Assembly (NCBI GenBank): GCA_021208885.1
Contig: JAJOJF010000037.1
Location: 141,468 to 205,467, forward strand
Direction of reading: 5' to 3'
Source of the DNA: Burkholderiaceae bacterium
Lineage (GTDB): Bacteria > Pseudomonadota > Gammaproteobacteria > Burkholderiales > Burkholderiaceae_B
Length of the DNA stretch: 64,000 bases
Program-made: the position numbers and the translations under genes
Shown: positions 9,800 to 22,055 of the stretch, in pieces
How positions within the stretch are numbered: the stretch's first letter is position 1
Layout of the letters: each line of letters starts with the position of its first letter
The notes under the pieces: generated by a model
Database searches by the model: none
Told to the model about the DNA's origin: nothing
The model's input: only the letters and a program-made list of their open reading frames with translations

Positions 9800-10501
9800 A
9801 TGGAAAAAGTCTATGCCAGTGCTGCGCAAGCACTAGAAGGCGTGGTCAAGGATGGCCAAACCATTGCGGTAGGCGGTTTTGGTCTTTGCGGTATTCCTGA
9901 GGCATTGATTGCAGCACTGCGTGACAGCAAGGTGGGCAACCTGACTTGCATTAGTAACAACGCAGGTGTTGACGGGTTTGGCTTGGGTATGTTGCTGGAA
10001 ACTCGCCAGATCAAAAAAATGATTGCCTCTTATGTCGGTGAAAACAAGGAGTTTGAGCGCCAGTACCTTTCTGGTGAGCTCGAGCTTGAGTTCACGCCAC
10101 AAGGCACACTGGCAGAGAAATTGCGTGCCGGTGGTGCTGGTATTCCAGCCTTCTACACCAAGACCGGTGTGGGCACAATTGTGGCCGACGGTAAAGAAAC
10201 CAAGGAGTTTGACGGTCAGACCTACGTGATGGAGCGTTCGCTAGTGCCCGATGTTTCGCTAGTGAAAGCTTACATCGCAGATCGCAGCGGCAATCTGGTG
10301 TTTCGTAAAACGGCTCGTAACTTTAACCCCAATGTCGCCATGGCCGGCAAGCTCACGATTGTGGAGGTTGAGCGTGTGGTGGAAAAGGGCGAACTTGATC
10401 CTGACATGATCCATTTGCCGGGCATTTATGTCCACCGCATTGTGATCAATGACGCCCCGGAAAAACGCATTGAGCAGCGCACCGTGCGCGCTTCGAACTA
10501 A
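9800..10501 (+). CDS. scoA: 3-oxoacid CoA-transferase subunit A
   Basis: This is the alpha subunit of the succinyl-CoA:3-ketoacid (acetoacetate) CoA-transferase. The 233 residues start with the CoA-binding region [14 protein letters not shown]. Then come [16 protein letters not shown] and [35 protein letters not shown], all characteristic of the ScoA/AtoD group. The GGCAAGGAG upstream is a good ribosome binding site. scoB follows after 14 bases. The enzyme moves CoA from succinyl-CoA to acetoacetate, linking ketone bodies to the thiolase reaction. Confidence 0.95.
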   Translation: MEKVYASAAQALEGVVKDGQTIAVGGFGLCGIPEALIAALRDSKVGNLTCISNNAGVDGFGLGMLLETRQIKKMIASYVGENKEFERQYLSGELELEFTPQGTLAEKLRAGGAGIPAFYTKTGVGTIVADGKETKEFDGQTYVMERSLVPDVSLVKAYIADRSGNLVFRKTARNFNPNVAMAGKLTIVEVERVVEKGELDPDMIHLPGIYVHRIVINDAPEKRIEQRTVRASN

Positions 10502-10515
10502 AGGAGACAGGCATC

Positions 10516-11169
10516 ATGGCATGGACTCGTGATGAGATGGCTGCACGCGCAGCGCGCGAATTGCAGGATGGTTTTTACGTGAACCTTGGCATCGGGTTGC
10601 CAACGTTAGTGGCCAATTACGTGCCGCAAGGCATGGAGGTGTGGCTGCAGTCAGAGAACGGTTTGCTGGGCATCGGGCCGTTTCCTACCGAAGACGAGGT
10701 TGATCCCGACATGATTAACGCCGGCAAGCAAACGGTTACTACGCTGCCTGGCTCATCGATTTTTTCTTCGGCTGATTCGTTTGCCATGATTCGTGGCGGC
10801 AAGATCAATCTGGCGATTTTGGGTGCCATGCAGGTGTCCGAGAAGGGCGATCTGGCCAACTGGATGATCCCGGGAAAGATGATCAAAGGCATGGGTGGCG
10901 CCATGGATTTGGTTGCTGGTGTGAGCCGTGTGGTCGTGCTCATGGAGCATGTCGCGAAAAAGAAAGATGGCACCGAAGACATGAAGCTTTTGCCTGAGTG
11001 CACCTTGCCTTTGACAGGTGTAGGGGTGGTCGATCTGATTATCACGGATCTAGGGGTTTTGGAGGTGGCAGCTGAGGGCTTGAAGTTGATCGAACTCGCA
11101 CCCGGTGTGACTGTAGATGAAGTCCAAGCCAAAACCGCTGCCAAGCTAGACGTTTCGGCCGTAGCCTGA
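10516..11169 (+). CDS. scoB: 3-oxoacid CoA-transferase subunit B
   Basis: This is the beta subunit of the CoA-transferase (217 residues). The catalytic glutamate lies in the conserved [12 protein letters not shown], early in the protein, which forms the covalent glutamyl-CoA intermediate. [19 protein letters not shown] follows. The gene has an AAGGAG before the ATG and forms an operon with scoA; the aminopeptidase gene follows after 6 bases. Confidence 0.95.
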   Translation: MAWTRDEMAARAARELQDGFYVNLGIGLPTLVANYVPQGMEVWLQSENGLLGIGPFPTEDEVDPDMINAGKQTVTTLPGSSIFSSADSFAMIRGGKINLAILGAMQVSEKGDLANWMIPGKMIKGMGGAMDLVAGVSRVVVLMEHVAKKKDGTEDMKLLPECTLPLTGVGVVDLIITDLGVLEVAAEGLKLIELAPGVTVDEVQAKTAAKLDVSAVA

Positions 11170-11175
11170 ATCACA

Positions 11176-12981
11176 ATGGGCCACTCGAGCCAAGCGCTTT
11201 TACGTTTAGCTGCTTTGAGGGGCGTTATGCAGCGTCACGGGGTTGATGCTTGCCTGATGCCTTCAGCCGATCCTCACCTCTCGGAGTATCTGCCTGAGCA
11301 TTGGCAGATAAGGCGGTGGCTCACTGGCTTCACGGGCTCGGTTGGCACGGTGGTTGTGACGCAGGTTGATGCCCATCTCTGGGTTGATAGTCGGTACTGG
11401 GTTCAGGCCGAGCGCGAGTTGGCTGGCAGCGGATTTGAGCTTAGACGAATTGGCGTGGCAACTGACCCTGGTCCTTTAATGTGGGTCAGTGAATTTCTTC
11501 AAAATGGGCAATGCCTCGCTGTCGATGGTCGCACATTGTCGTTATCAGCCCATGCGCAGTTAATTTCGCGTCTTGCAGACAGAGTCTCTGTTCGTCTGGA
11601 TCTGGATTTGCCCGGTGAAATTTGGGACGGTCGGCCGAACCTGCCTGCTCAGCCAATCAAGCGCTGGCCTGATGAACTGGCCGGTCGCAGCCGTGCTGAC
11701 AAGCTGGCAATGTTGCGTGAGCAGATGATTGGCAAGGGTGCGACTCACCATTTGGTCAGTTCGCTAGACGACATTGCCTGGCTTTTGAACTTGCGTGGCA
11801 GCGATGTCCCGTTTAACCCTGTATTTCTGGCCCATCTGTTGGTGAGTGCGGATGAGGCCATGCTTTTTGTCGATCAATCGCGGCTTGATGCTGAGCTGAT
11901 CGACTCGTTGCGTATTGACGGGGTGTCGGTGGCACCGTATGACTCACTGCCGCACGGTCTGCGAATACTGTCTCAAACTGATACGTTGTGGGTTGATCCG
12001 ACTCGAGTGGCGAGCGCCTACGCTCTGACCTCAGCGGCCAAACGAATTGAAAGCATCAACTTCAGCACGCTTGCCAAGGCTTGTAAAGACTCGGTTGAAC
12101 TTGATCACTGGCGCGAAGTGATGGCTGTCGATGGCGCTGCCTTGTGTGAGTTTTTTGCGTGGTTGGATGATGCTATTGCCAAGCGTCATGAGCAGCCTCT
12201 GACCGAACTCATGATAGATGAGCAGGTATGCGCAGCCAGGGCTAAGTCAGACAAGTTTCTTGGGCCAAGTTTTGCGACTATTGCTGCGTTTAATGCCAAC
12301 GGGGCAATGCCGCACTATCGCGCCACCGAGACTGCATACGCTCAAATAGAAGGCAATGGGTTGTTGTTGATCGACTCTGGTGGCCAGTACCTGGGCGGGA
12401 CGACCGATATCACTCGCATGGTGCCTGTTGGTGACCTGACAGCCCAGCAAATATGCGATTGCACATTGGTATTGAAGGCCATGATTGCCTTGTCGCAACT
12501 GCAGTTTCCCAAGGGGATTGCTGCGCCGCTCATTGATGCAGTTGCGCGCGCCAATTTGTGGCAGCATGGCCTGGATTACGGACATGGCACCGGTCACGGG
12601 GTTGGTTATGGGTTGAACGTGCATGAGGGACCTCAGGTTCTCTCATATCGTGCGCCAATCCACCCCAATATGGCTCTGCAGCCTGGAATGGTGACTTCCA
12701 ATGAGCCAGGACTTTATAGGCCAGGCAAGTGGGGTGTTCGCATTGAAAACCTTGTTTGTGCCCAGCCTGGTGATGCCAACGAGTTTGGGGAGTTCTTGCG
12801 ATTTGAAACGCTAACGCTTTGTCCTATCGACCTGCGTTGCATTGACCTGCACGCGTTGACGACAAACGAGCGCCAGTGGGTCAATGACTACCATAGCCAT
12901 GTTCGACAGAGGCTCGCGCCGCGCCTAGAAGAGCGGGGTTTGCAGTGGCTAGTGGAAAGAACTGAGCGACTGCCGCTATAA
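11176..12981 (+). CDS. Xaa-Pro aminopeptidase (M24B, aminopeptidase P, long form)
   Basis: This 601-residue protein has the three-domain architecture of long aminopeptidase P: two creatinase-like N-terminal domains (residues ~1-310) and a pita-bread metallopeptidase domain. All metal ligands are visible: Asp in LLIDSGGQY, Asp in GGTTDITRM, His in GTGHGVGYGLNVHEGP, Glu in TSNEPGLY and Glu in VRIENLV. It removes the N-terminal residue from peptides with proline second, in the cytoplasm, using two divalent metals. It is probably co-transcribed with scoAB, but the functions look unrelated. Confidence 0.9.
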   Translation: MGHSSQALLRLAALRGVMQRHGVDACLMPSADPHLSEYLPEHWQIRRWLTGFTGSVGTVVVTQVDAHLWVDSRYWVQAERELAGSGFELRRIGVATDPGPLMWVSEFLQNGQCLAVDGRTLSLSAHAQLISRLADRVSVRLDLDLPGEIWDGRPNLPAQPIKRWPDELAGRSRADKLAMLREQMIGKGATHHLVSSLDDIAWLLNLRGSDVPFNPVFLAHLLVSADEAMLFVDQSRLDAELIDSLRIDGVSVAPYDSLPHGLRILSQTDTLWVDPTRVASAYALTSAAKRIESINFSTLAKACKDSVELDHWREVMAVDGAALCEFFAWLDDAIAKRHEQPLTELMIDEQVCAARAKSDKFLGPSFATIAAFNANGAMPHYRATETAYAQIEGNGLLLIDSGGQYLGGTTDITRMVPVGDLTAQQICDCTLVLKAMIALSQLQFPKGIAAPLIDAVARANLWQHGLDYGHGTGHGVGYGLNVHEGPQVLSYRAPIHPNMALQPGMVTSNEPGLYRPGKWGVRIENLVCAQPGDANEFGEFLRFETLTLCPIDLRCIDLHALTTNERQWVNDYHSHVRQRLAPRLEERGLQWLVERTERLPL

Positions 12982-13008
12982 TCCAAATTTCCTGCTAGCG
13001 TCCCTTAG

Positions 13009-14671
<1,663 letters not shown>

Positions 14672-14675
<4 letters not shown>

Positions 14676-15520
14676 AACTTGCCGGGTTTGAGGTTGGTCT
14701 GCAGCGGCCGTTTTTTCTGATTTCTGGGCCGTGCGTGATTGAATCGCGCGACATGGCGATGGAGACGGCAGCCGTGCTGAAGGAAATTACGGCCAGGCTC
14801 GGTGTGCCGTTTATCTACAAAAGCTCGTTTGACAAAGCTAATCGCAGCTCGGCGACGTCATTTCGAGGTCTTGGTATGGATCAGGGCTTGCAGATCCTTG
14901 CAGATGTGCGCGAGTCGCTTGGGGTGCCGGTACTTACCGACGTGCACGACATTGATCAAATCAAGCCGGTGGCCCAAGTGGTTGACGTCTTGCAAACTCC
15001 GGCATTTCTTTGCCGCCAGACCGATTTTATCCAGGCATGTGCTGTTAGCGGCAAACCAGTTAACATCAAAAAAGGTCAGTTTCTGGCGCCAGAGGACATG
15101 ATCCAAGTCGTGCGCAAGGCTGAGCTTGCGGCCACTGAGGCCGGTATTGAGCCGCAAATCATGGTGTGTGAGCGAGGGGCCTCGTTTGGTTATCACAATC
15201 TGGTGTCAGACATGCGCTCGCTTGCCATCATGCGACAAACTGGCTGTCCGGTCGTGTTTGACGCCACGCATTCCGTGCAATTGCCCGGCGGACAGGGCAC
15301 GAGCTCTGGTGGCCAGCGTGAGTTTGTCCCAGTTTTGGCGCGTGCCGCTGTGAGCGTTGGTGTGGCAGGTTTGTTTATGGAGAGTCACCCCGATCCTGCC
15401 AAGGCTTTGTCCGACGGCCCCAATGCAGTGCCGTTAGCCAAAATGGAACAGTTACTGGCCACGCTGGTTAAGCTTGACTCGGTCACCAAATCATCTGGCT
15501 ATCTAGAAGACGATTTTTAG
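14672..15520 (+). CDS. kdsA: 3-deoxy-D-manno-octulosonate 8-phosphate synthase
   Basis: This enzyme condenses arabinose 5-phosphate with phosphoenolpyruvate, the committed step to KDO for the lipopolysaccharide inner core. The 282 residues agree with the family. Visible signatures are [23 protein letters not shown] and the C-terminal [13 protein letters not shown]. The ATG at 14672 overlaps the pyrG stop and has an AGGAG upstream; a longer in-frame extension into pyrG is not family sequence. The order pyrG-kdsA-eno-ftsB is conserved in many proteobacteria. Confidence 0.95.
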
Positions 15521-15530
15521 TTCTTTTTAG

Positions 15531-16859
<1,329 letters not shown>

Positions 16860-16873
16860 GGCAGAGTCACGCC

Positions 16874-17197
16874 ATGCGGCTCATATTTCTGACGCTGCTG
16901 GTGTTGTTTGTATTGATCCAGTACCCCTTGTGGTTTGGGCAAGGCGGATGGCTGGCTGTCTGGGATCTGCAGTCTAAAGTCGCTCAACAGCAAAGCACTA
17001 ACGAAGGTCTTAAAGCCCGCAATCAGGCGATGGAAGCCGAAGTTGAAGACTTGCGTTCAGGCACGCAAGCAAGCGAGGAGCGTGCGCGTCGCGAATTGGG
17101 TCTGATGCAGGAACAAGAGGTCTTTATTCAAATACTGCCTTCCCAGGGTTCAAGTAACAGCGGCTCACCGCCGACGAGTTCGACCACGTCTAATTGA
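16874..17197 (+). CDS. ftsB: Cell division protein FtsB
   Basis: This small bitopic inner-membrane protein joins FtsQ and FtsL in the divisome. The 107 residues consist of an N-terminal membrane segment ([18 protein letters not shown]), the family signature [13 protein letters not shown], and a coiled coil (about residues 35-70). [17 protein letters not shown] then corresponds to the conserved FtsB element. The last 15 or so residues are a Ser/Thr-rich tail. It starts 14 bases after eno, the usual location. Its 3' end overlaps the convergent next gene by 8 bases. Confidence 0.92.
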   Translation: MRLIFLTLLVLFVLIQYPLWFGQGGWLAVWDLQSKVAQQQSTNEGLKARNQAMEAEVEDLRSGTQASEERARRELGLMQEQEVFIQILPSQGSSNSGSPPTSSTTSN

Positions 17198-17798
17198 GTT
17201 TCACGCAAGCTGTGCTGAGTCGCTGCCGATGGCTTTGCATGATGGCTTGATGCTCAAGGCGGATCATGACTGGATCAATGAGTCTACGCACCCAAGGGCT
17301 TAGCGCTCGGTAACGGAAAGTGGCGTGAACGTTGAGTTGATTGGCTTGGAAGATGGTTTTGTGGCTGCGCGGTCCACGACCATTTGGATAGCCACGGGCC
17401 ACTGCCTCCCGGTGCTGCGCAGCGACATGATCGTGCCGGATTACTGGTTTGCCTAACCTCATGCTTAATTGCTTGTCCCTGAAGTCGGCAATAAGGTTGT
17501 TGACCGGATCGGTGACGCACGCCGTGACGGGCACGCGCAAACCATCGGGCAGATGGCGTTGTAAGTGCTGTCTTAACGCATCTGTGGAGCCGCCTGTCAA
17601 TGCGGTATCGTCAACCGCGCGCTGCATGGCAAGTGTAAGTCTCTGGCGTGTTGTGTGCCAATGACTCAGCTCTATCGTTATGGAGCCAAGCAGCAGCAGG
17701 GGTATGGCTGCGATGCACCATTGCAACATCGCACTGCCTCGCGAAGAGCCCTGTAAGACATGTCGCGAGGAACGGGTCTGGTGTGTTTGGTTCGGCAT
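17190..17798 (-). CDS. TadE/TadG-like pilus-assembly-type membrane protein
   Basis: This is a 202-residue protein with one N-terminal membrane segment ([25 protein letters not shown]) followed by [19 protein letters not shown], a pattern of TadE/TadG-like minor pseudopilins and related proteins. The rest would face the periplasm. No other tad genes are nearby, so the role is unclear and the assignment rests on one short region. The gene is convergent with ftsB and lies downstream of hslO on the same strand, separated by 67 bases. Confidence 0.5.
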   Translation of the reverse strand: MPNQTHQTRSSRHVLQGSSRGSAMLQWCIAAIPLLLLGSITIELSHWHTTRQRLTLAMQRAVDDTALTGGSTDALRQHLQRHLPDGLRVPVTACVTDPVNNLIADFRDKQLSMRLGKPVIRHDHVAAQHREAVARGYPNGRGPRSHKTIFQANQLNVHATFRYRALSPWVRRLIDPVMIRLEHQAIMQSHRQRLSTACVKLN

Positions 17799-17865
17799 GC
17801 GGGCATCATGCCGAACTTTGCGAACAAGCGATAGTCGTAGAAATACGCTACTGCATTAGCGACCG

Positions 17866-18786
17866 TTAGTGCAATTGATCAGTGTTGTGTGCACTGACAG
17901 CCTTGAAAAGCGCCTCGGCGTCTACTGCGTCAAACCGATAAGGCGTTGCACAAAACTCACACGTGACTTCGACCTGGCCTTGCTCAGCAACGATATCTTC
18001 GACCTCCTGCTTGCCCAGACTTCGTAACATGGCTGCAACCCGCTCGCGGTTGCACCCGCAGCGCCAAGTCACGCTTGCGGACTCCAGGCCAATAACCGGG
18101 GTCTCCCAGAAAAGACGGTGAAGCAAGGTGTCACTATCGAGTTGCACTAACTCGTTGGAGTCGATGGTGTCGCACAATGCATTAGCGTGACCCCACGAAT
18201 CGCTGTGCGATTCGGCTGATGCCGTCGTGTGGCCGCCGTCATGTGGCATTCGCTGTAACAACAAGCCGCCGAGTCGTTTATCACTGGTTGCCAACCATAT
18301 TCTGGTTTGCAGTTGTTCAGACTGCAGCATGTAGTCTTGCAGCACCTCGGCAACGGTGTTTGAAGTCAACGGCACGATACCCTGATATGGCTGGCGGCCA
18401 GGCGTGTCACGAGGAGGATTCAAAATCACCGAGAATCGCCCTTGTCCATCTGCGTTCAGAAGTGCTTGCAGGCCAGACTCGTTCGCGTGCGGTTCATGGT
18501 TCAGTTTGATGGTTGCTCTTATGCTCAAGTCCTGCCGGCATTCGACAACGATCAGCTTGACCACGCCGTTGCCTTGCAGCTGCAGCAACAAAGAGCCATC
18601 AAACTTGAGATTGGCGCTTAACATGACAGCGGCTGCCATTAGTTCACCGAGCAGGCTTCGAATCGCCTCTGACCCGGGTTGGTTGGCTTGTGCTGTCTGC
18701 CAGACACTGTCGAGCTGTACTGATATAACGCGCGCGCTTCGGTCTTGCAGCAAAAACTTATTCAGACAGTCCTGCTTGCTCATCAA
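17866..18786 (-). CDS. hslO: Redox-regulated chaperone Hsp33
   Basis: Hsp33 is a cytoplasmic holdase switched on by oxidative unfolding. The 306 residues have the N-terminal core (FLLQDRSARVISVQLDSVWQ, then LLGELMAAAVMLSANLKFDGSLLLQLQGNG) and the C-terminal zinc switch. The four zinc cysteines are at about C243, C245, C276 and C279, the expected CxC-X30-CxxC spacing. Its start overlaps the stop of the gamma-carbonic anhydrase gene by 4 bases, so the two are coupled. Confidence 0.95.
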   Translation of the reverse strand: MMSKQDCLNKFLLQDRSARVISVQLDSVWQTAQANQPGSEAIRSLLGELMAAAVMLSANLKFDGSLLLQLQGNGVVKLIVVECRQDLSIRATIKLNHEPHANESGLQALLNADGQGRFSVILNPPRDTPGRQPYQGIVPLTSNTVAEVLQDYMLQSEQLQTRIWLATSDKRLGGLLLQRMPHDGGHTTASAESHSDSWGHANALCDTIDSNELVQLDSDTLLHRLFWETPVIGLESASVTWRCGCNRERVAAMLRSLGKQEVEDIVAEQGQVEVTCEFCATPYRFDAVDAEALFKAVSAHNTDQLH

Positions 18787-19304
18787 CCAATCCGTTTCAA
18801 TGATTTGGCGTAGTGTTGGGCACGCTCTTGATAGTTCTTATTATTGGCGTGCAAGTTGGCGATCTCCTCTTCAGAGAGAGTTCTCGCCACTTTGCCAACA
18901 CCGATAACGAGGCTGCCGTCAGGGATCTCACGACCCTCTGGGACAATGGCTCCCGCGCCAATCAGGCAGTTTTTACCGATCACTGCGTTGTTCAGGATAA
19001 TGGCTTGCATGCCAATTAACGTGCCGCTGTGGATGGTGCAACCGTGCAGCATGGCTTGATGACCGACAGTTACATTCTCATGAATCGTCAAGGGCGTGTC
19101 CGGGTCAACGTGCAAGACACAGCCCTCCTGAACGTTGGATCCAGCCTTGATTTCGATTCGAATGTTGTCACCGCGTATGCTGGCGTTAGGCCATATGCTT
19201 GCATTCGGACCGATGCGAACATCGCCAATAATGACAGCTGACTCGTGCACGTAGGCTAGCGGATCGATTTGCGGGGTAAGTCCGTCTAATTGATAGATAG
19301 GCAT
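18783..19304 (-). CDS. Gamma-carbonic-anhydrase-family protein (YrdA-like)
   Basis: The 173-residue protein is built of hexapeptide repeats forming a left-handed beta-helix (AVIIGDVRIGPNASIWPNASIRGD, then SNVQEGCVLHVDPD). The putative zinc histidines are in VLHVD, TVGHQ and MLHGC. Members are trimeric; YrdA and CaiE relatives may or may not have carbonic anhydrase activity. The C-terminal helix (KNYQERAQHYAKSLKRI) is typical. It is translationally coupled to hslO. Confidence 0.88.
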   Translation of the reverse strand: MPIYQLDGLTPQIDPLAYVHESAVIIGDVRIGPNASIWPNASIRGDNIRIEIKAGSNVQEGCVLHVDPDTPLTIHENVTVGHQAMLHGCTIHSGTLIGMQAIILNNAVIGKNCLIGAGAIVPEGREIPDGSLVIGVGKVARTLSEEEIANLHANNKNYQERAQHYAKSLKRIG

Positions 19305-19352
19305 ATGAGTTACGGGAGTTATTTTTGATAATGAGTGTGACCAGGTTGGGTG

Positions 19353-21026
19353 CTATAAAAAGTCAACGAGTGCTTGATATGCTCGCATATGCCACGGCGC
19401 GCGCAAGCTTTCACTTTGCACTTTATTCCGGTCAACCAAGCCAACACGAAACTTGACAGCATCCGCGTCTAATCCGGTTGATGTCAGTATACGGTTGATG
19501 ATGTCCGTGCGCAGTGTTTGTCGCCATGGTTTGAGCGTGTGGTCATCCCCTGTGCCTGCGTCTAGTAGCATCCAAATCTCGAGCTCTTCTGGTTGGGACT
19601 TGCGGCAGGGAATAAATGCAGCCTCGGCCCACCTTATTTCTGGATGCGTCAGTGCCGTTTGCTCAAGCTGCCACAGGTTAAGTGCCTTGCCGGCGATCAT
19701 TTGCCACTCTTCGGCATGGCCAAGTACACGCCAATGACCTTCTGGCAGCGTTTGTGCCGACAGACCTGTGCGCCACCAGGTAGGCAGTTCTGCGCTTAAG
19801 TCCAGTTGGTCTTTCACCGGCCAAGCTTGGATAAACTGGGCTGGATCGGTTTGACCTGCGATGTCAACTCGAGAGACCTCGAGCTCGCGCACGTCTGTGC
19901 TCGCCGCAGAGCCTGAGCCACGCTCAAGCAGTCGAGCCTTATGGCCAGGCACCAAGTGCCCACAGCTATCGGCGGGTTCTGGCCATTTGCGTTGGCTTTG
20001 GGCGATCAGTAAGCCGCATCCGCTGACAAAGGTTGCCAAATTAACCTCGGTCCCGTACAAGTTAGACGCGTGCACACGCCATTGACTGGCCAAGGTGTGG
20101 TCCAACACAGTCAATGCCGCCAGCGCGGTGCCTCTGGTGCTTGTGTTGGGATCGCTTTTGATGGTTTCGATCAAATGCTTTCCAGTGGTCACAATGTGGG
20201 TAATGTGCCTGGGCAAATTACTGGCGTTAGGAAGTCGGTTAGCAAGCACGACCGTGTGGCCGAAGTAAAGTGCAGGCAATATGGCTGCCATAAGGCCCGA
20301 TTCATCCCAAGGCTTCAGTGTGGTGAGCAGTTGCTTTGCGTTCTCGGGAAACCAGTTGGCAGCCATCACGAAACCTGGTAACTGACCAATTAGGCTTTGA
20401 TGAGCCAGCACCATGGCCGCTTGGGGTGCCAAATCAGGGCTAGGGTGTTCAGGCCACACCATCACCGCTGGATCAGACGGCACAGACTGAGTCGGCGCAA
20501 ACAAAGTTGGCTGCCGAGCGATCAAACCTCGCCAGCTCATCACTCGTCCATCGTAGACATCGATACCAACGATGTGTTTGATACGCGGACAGCGTGCAAT
20601 GGCGGCCAGAGCTTCGCCTTGGTTGCAGGCATCAATCAAGGCTACTTGACTGCGAGCCTGCTTGATGTGTGGCAACAACACCTCGGCACTGCTGCCGGGC
20701 TTCATAGGCACAGCTACAGCGCGTATTGCCCAGCAAGCGAGCAAAGCGGTCAATGTGTCACTCGGGTTGGACAGCATAACGACAACCCGGTCACCTGGGA
20801 TCACGCCCAGCCTGATCAGCCCATTAGCCAGTTGAGAACTGACAGCCCCAAGCTCGGCGAAGCTAGTCATCTCGGTGTGACCAAGACGGCTCTCATAAAT
20901 TAGGGCAGGGCGTTGTTCATAGCCAGGTAGGCTAGACCACTGGAAACAGCAAGCACGTGCCAAATTGAAATCCTTTGGCACGTGCCAGCGAAACGCCTCG
21001 TAAAGCTCGGGGTATGACTCCACCAT
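19353..21026 (-). CDS. Degenerate acyl-CoA synthetase homologue (MACS-like)
   Basis: The first 110 residues (FRWHVPKDFNLARACCFQW, then SQLANGLIRLGVIPGDRVVVML) are clearly of the medium-chain acyl-CoA synthetase type, and the total of 557 residues is a full-length enzyme. The key ATP motifs are missing or altered. There is no YTSGTTGxPKG loop (the region reads APQAAMVLAHQSLIG). A YGTE survives in NLYGTEVNLA, the YRTGD motif is WRTGL, the hinge motif is replaced by GHAEEWQMIAGKAL, and the catalytic-lysine motif is replaced by DRNKVQSESLR. The open frame is intact, so it is under selection as a protein but probably lacks ligase activity. A regulatory or binding role is inference only. Confidence 0.7.
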   Translation of the reverse strand: MVESYPELYEAFRWHVPKDFNLARACCFQWSSLPGYEQRPALIYESRLGHTEMTSFAELGAVSSQLANGLIRLGVIPGDRVVVMLSNPSDTLTALLACWAIRAVAVPMKPGSSAEVLLPHIKQARSQVALIDACNQGEALAAIARCPRIKHIVGIDVYDGRVMSWRGLIARQPTLFAPTQSVPSDPAVMVWPEHPSPDLAPQAAMVLAHQSLIGQLPGFVMAANWFPENAKQLLTTLKPWDESGLMAAILPALYFGHTVVLANRLPNASNLPRHITHIVTTGKHLIETIKSDPNTSTRGTALAALTVLDHTLASQWRVHASNLYGTEVNLATFVSGCGLLIAQSQRKWPEPADSCGHLVPGHKARLLERGSGSAASTDVRELEVSRVDIAGQTDPAQFIQAWPVKDQLDLSAELPTWWRTGLSAQTLPEGHWRVLGHAEEWQMIAGKALNLWQLEQTALTHPEIRWAEAAFIPCRKSQPEELEIWMLLDAGTGDDHTLKPWRQTLRTDIINRILTSTGLDADAVKFRVGLVDRNKVQSESLRAPWHMRAYQALVDFL

Positions 21027-21102
21027 CGGTCTAGTGCCGTTTTAGATTTGTGACAAAGCGTAAAGCATCGCCGACTCTATCGCAGTTGGCAAGTGGCAAG
21101 AC

Positions 21103-21672
21103 TTATTTTTTGTGCTTTGCAGCATGTCGCAGATGCTCTGGAATGTCTACGATTCGGGTGCCAGCTAGCCTGTCATGCAGAAATTGCCCGTCAGCGGCAA
21201 ACCAGCTTGGTATAAAAACCAGAAAGGGTGTCACGATGGCGAAGGTGTAGATGGCTGGCCACCCTGTGACCGACACCAGTGCGTAAATCAACGCCATGCC
21301 GACCAGCGGCACTGGCCACATCAGCAAATACCGAACGAGTAACTGTTTGAGGGAAGGGCGTTGACCATTGGCTCCCACTAGCTTGATGTGCCAAGCTCGC
21401 ATAGGCAGCGTTTGACCGCCACGATGCCAGCACAGCAAAAAATAAGCGCCAATGGCAAGAAAGAGCCAGAACTGCCGACCTGGCCTAAACATCAGGGCGT
21501 GCTTGCTTTGTGTGAGAGTGTCGAATAGGTAGTCAGCAGTAAATACCACGCCAAACAACAGTACCCCTTCGTACATCATTGCAGCAAAACGCTTGCCACG
21601 AGAGGCGTTGGGCATGTCGGTGACCGACACAGCGGGGTTGTTGGCATCAAGTTCGAGTGACATGTCCGGCAT
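21103..21672 (-). CDS. RDD-family membrane protein
   Basis: The 189-residue inner-membrane protein has RGKRFAAMMYEGVLLFGVVF at the start, matching the RDD signature (Arg-x-x-Ala near the first helix, Asp/Glu instead of the usual Asp). It has about four hydrophobic segments and a basic loop LPMRAWHIKLVGANGQRPSLKQLLVRYL typical of the family. The C-terminal FLHDRLAGTRIV is also characteristic. RDD proteins have been linked to ion exchange in a few cases, but the role here is unknown. Confidence 0.82.
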   Translation of the reverse strand: MPDMSLELDANNPAVSVTDMPNASRGKRFAAMMYEGVLLFGVVFTADYLFDTLTQSKHALMFRPGRQFWLFLAIGAYFLLCWHRGGQTLPMRAWHIKLVGANGQRPSLKQLLVRYLLMWPVPLVGMALIYALVSVTGWPAIYTFAIVTPFLVFIPSWFAADGQFLHDRLAGTRIVDIPEHLRHAAKHKK

Positions 21673-21725
21673 TATCCGCCATTGTCATGAACTTTGCAGG
21701 GCAACCCCGCGCAAGACTAGGTGAC

Positions 21726-21923
21726 TCAGGCCGAGCGCAAACCTGAAGCGTTGGCTGCACGTGAGCGGGTAGCAACCGACCGAATCTTAGCGATCACACG
21801 ACGCATGCCACGGGCAAATGCTTGAGCCGCGGCTCGCTGAGCCATGGCACGCAATTCATGCTCAAGCAAGGCGCGATCAAGACCTTCGGTCATGCGAGTA
21901 ATTTCCTGAAATTGCTGGTTCAT
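21726..21923 (-). CDS. Small basic helical protein, unknown
   Basis: This is a 65-residue ORF whose ATG at 21923 has GGAG seven bases upstream; an in-frame ATG four codons earlier is less well placed. The product is helical, rich in Ala and Arg (LRAMAQRAAAQAFARGMRRVIAKIRS), with no membrane segment. The upstream region 21936-22000 is AT-rich with CCCTA/TAGGG repeats that could be regulatory. No family was recognised. Confidence 0.55.
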   Translation of the reverse strand: MNQQFQEITRMTEGLDRALLEHELRAMAQRAAAQAFARGMRRVIAKIRSVATRSRAANASGLRSA

Positions 21924-22055
21924 CTGGAACTCCAATCGTTCAAGTCTAGGGAATACCCTAATTATAGGGAAATCCCTAAGCTATGACAAAATTAATTTCG
22001 ATTGGTTAATCCTAATTAAATGTGATGTGTTGTTTTTTTTGCAGTGTTTCGTTGG

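Noticed and set aside
17790..17816. Ten-base-pair hairpin (GTTCGGCATG / CATGCCGAAC) between hslO and the TadE-like gene
   Set aside because: It overlaps the start of the TadE-like gene and has no T-run on the minus strand, so it is not a convincing hslO terminator.
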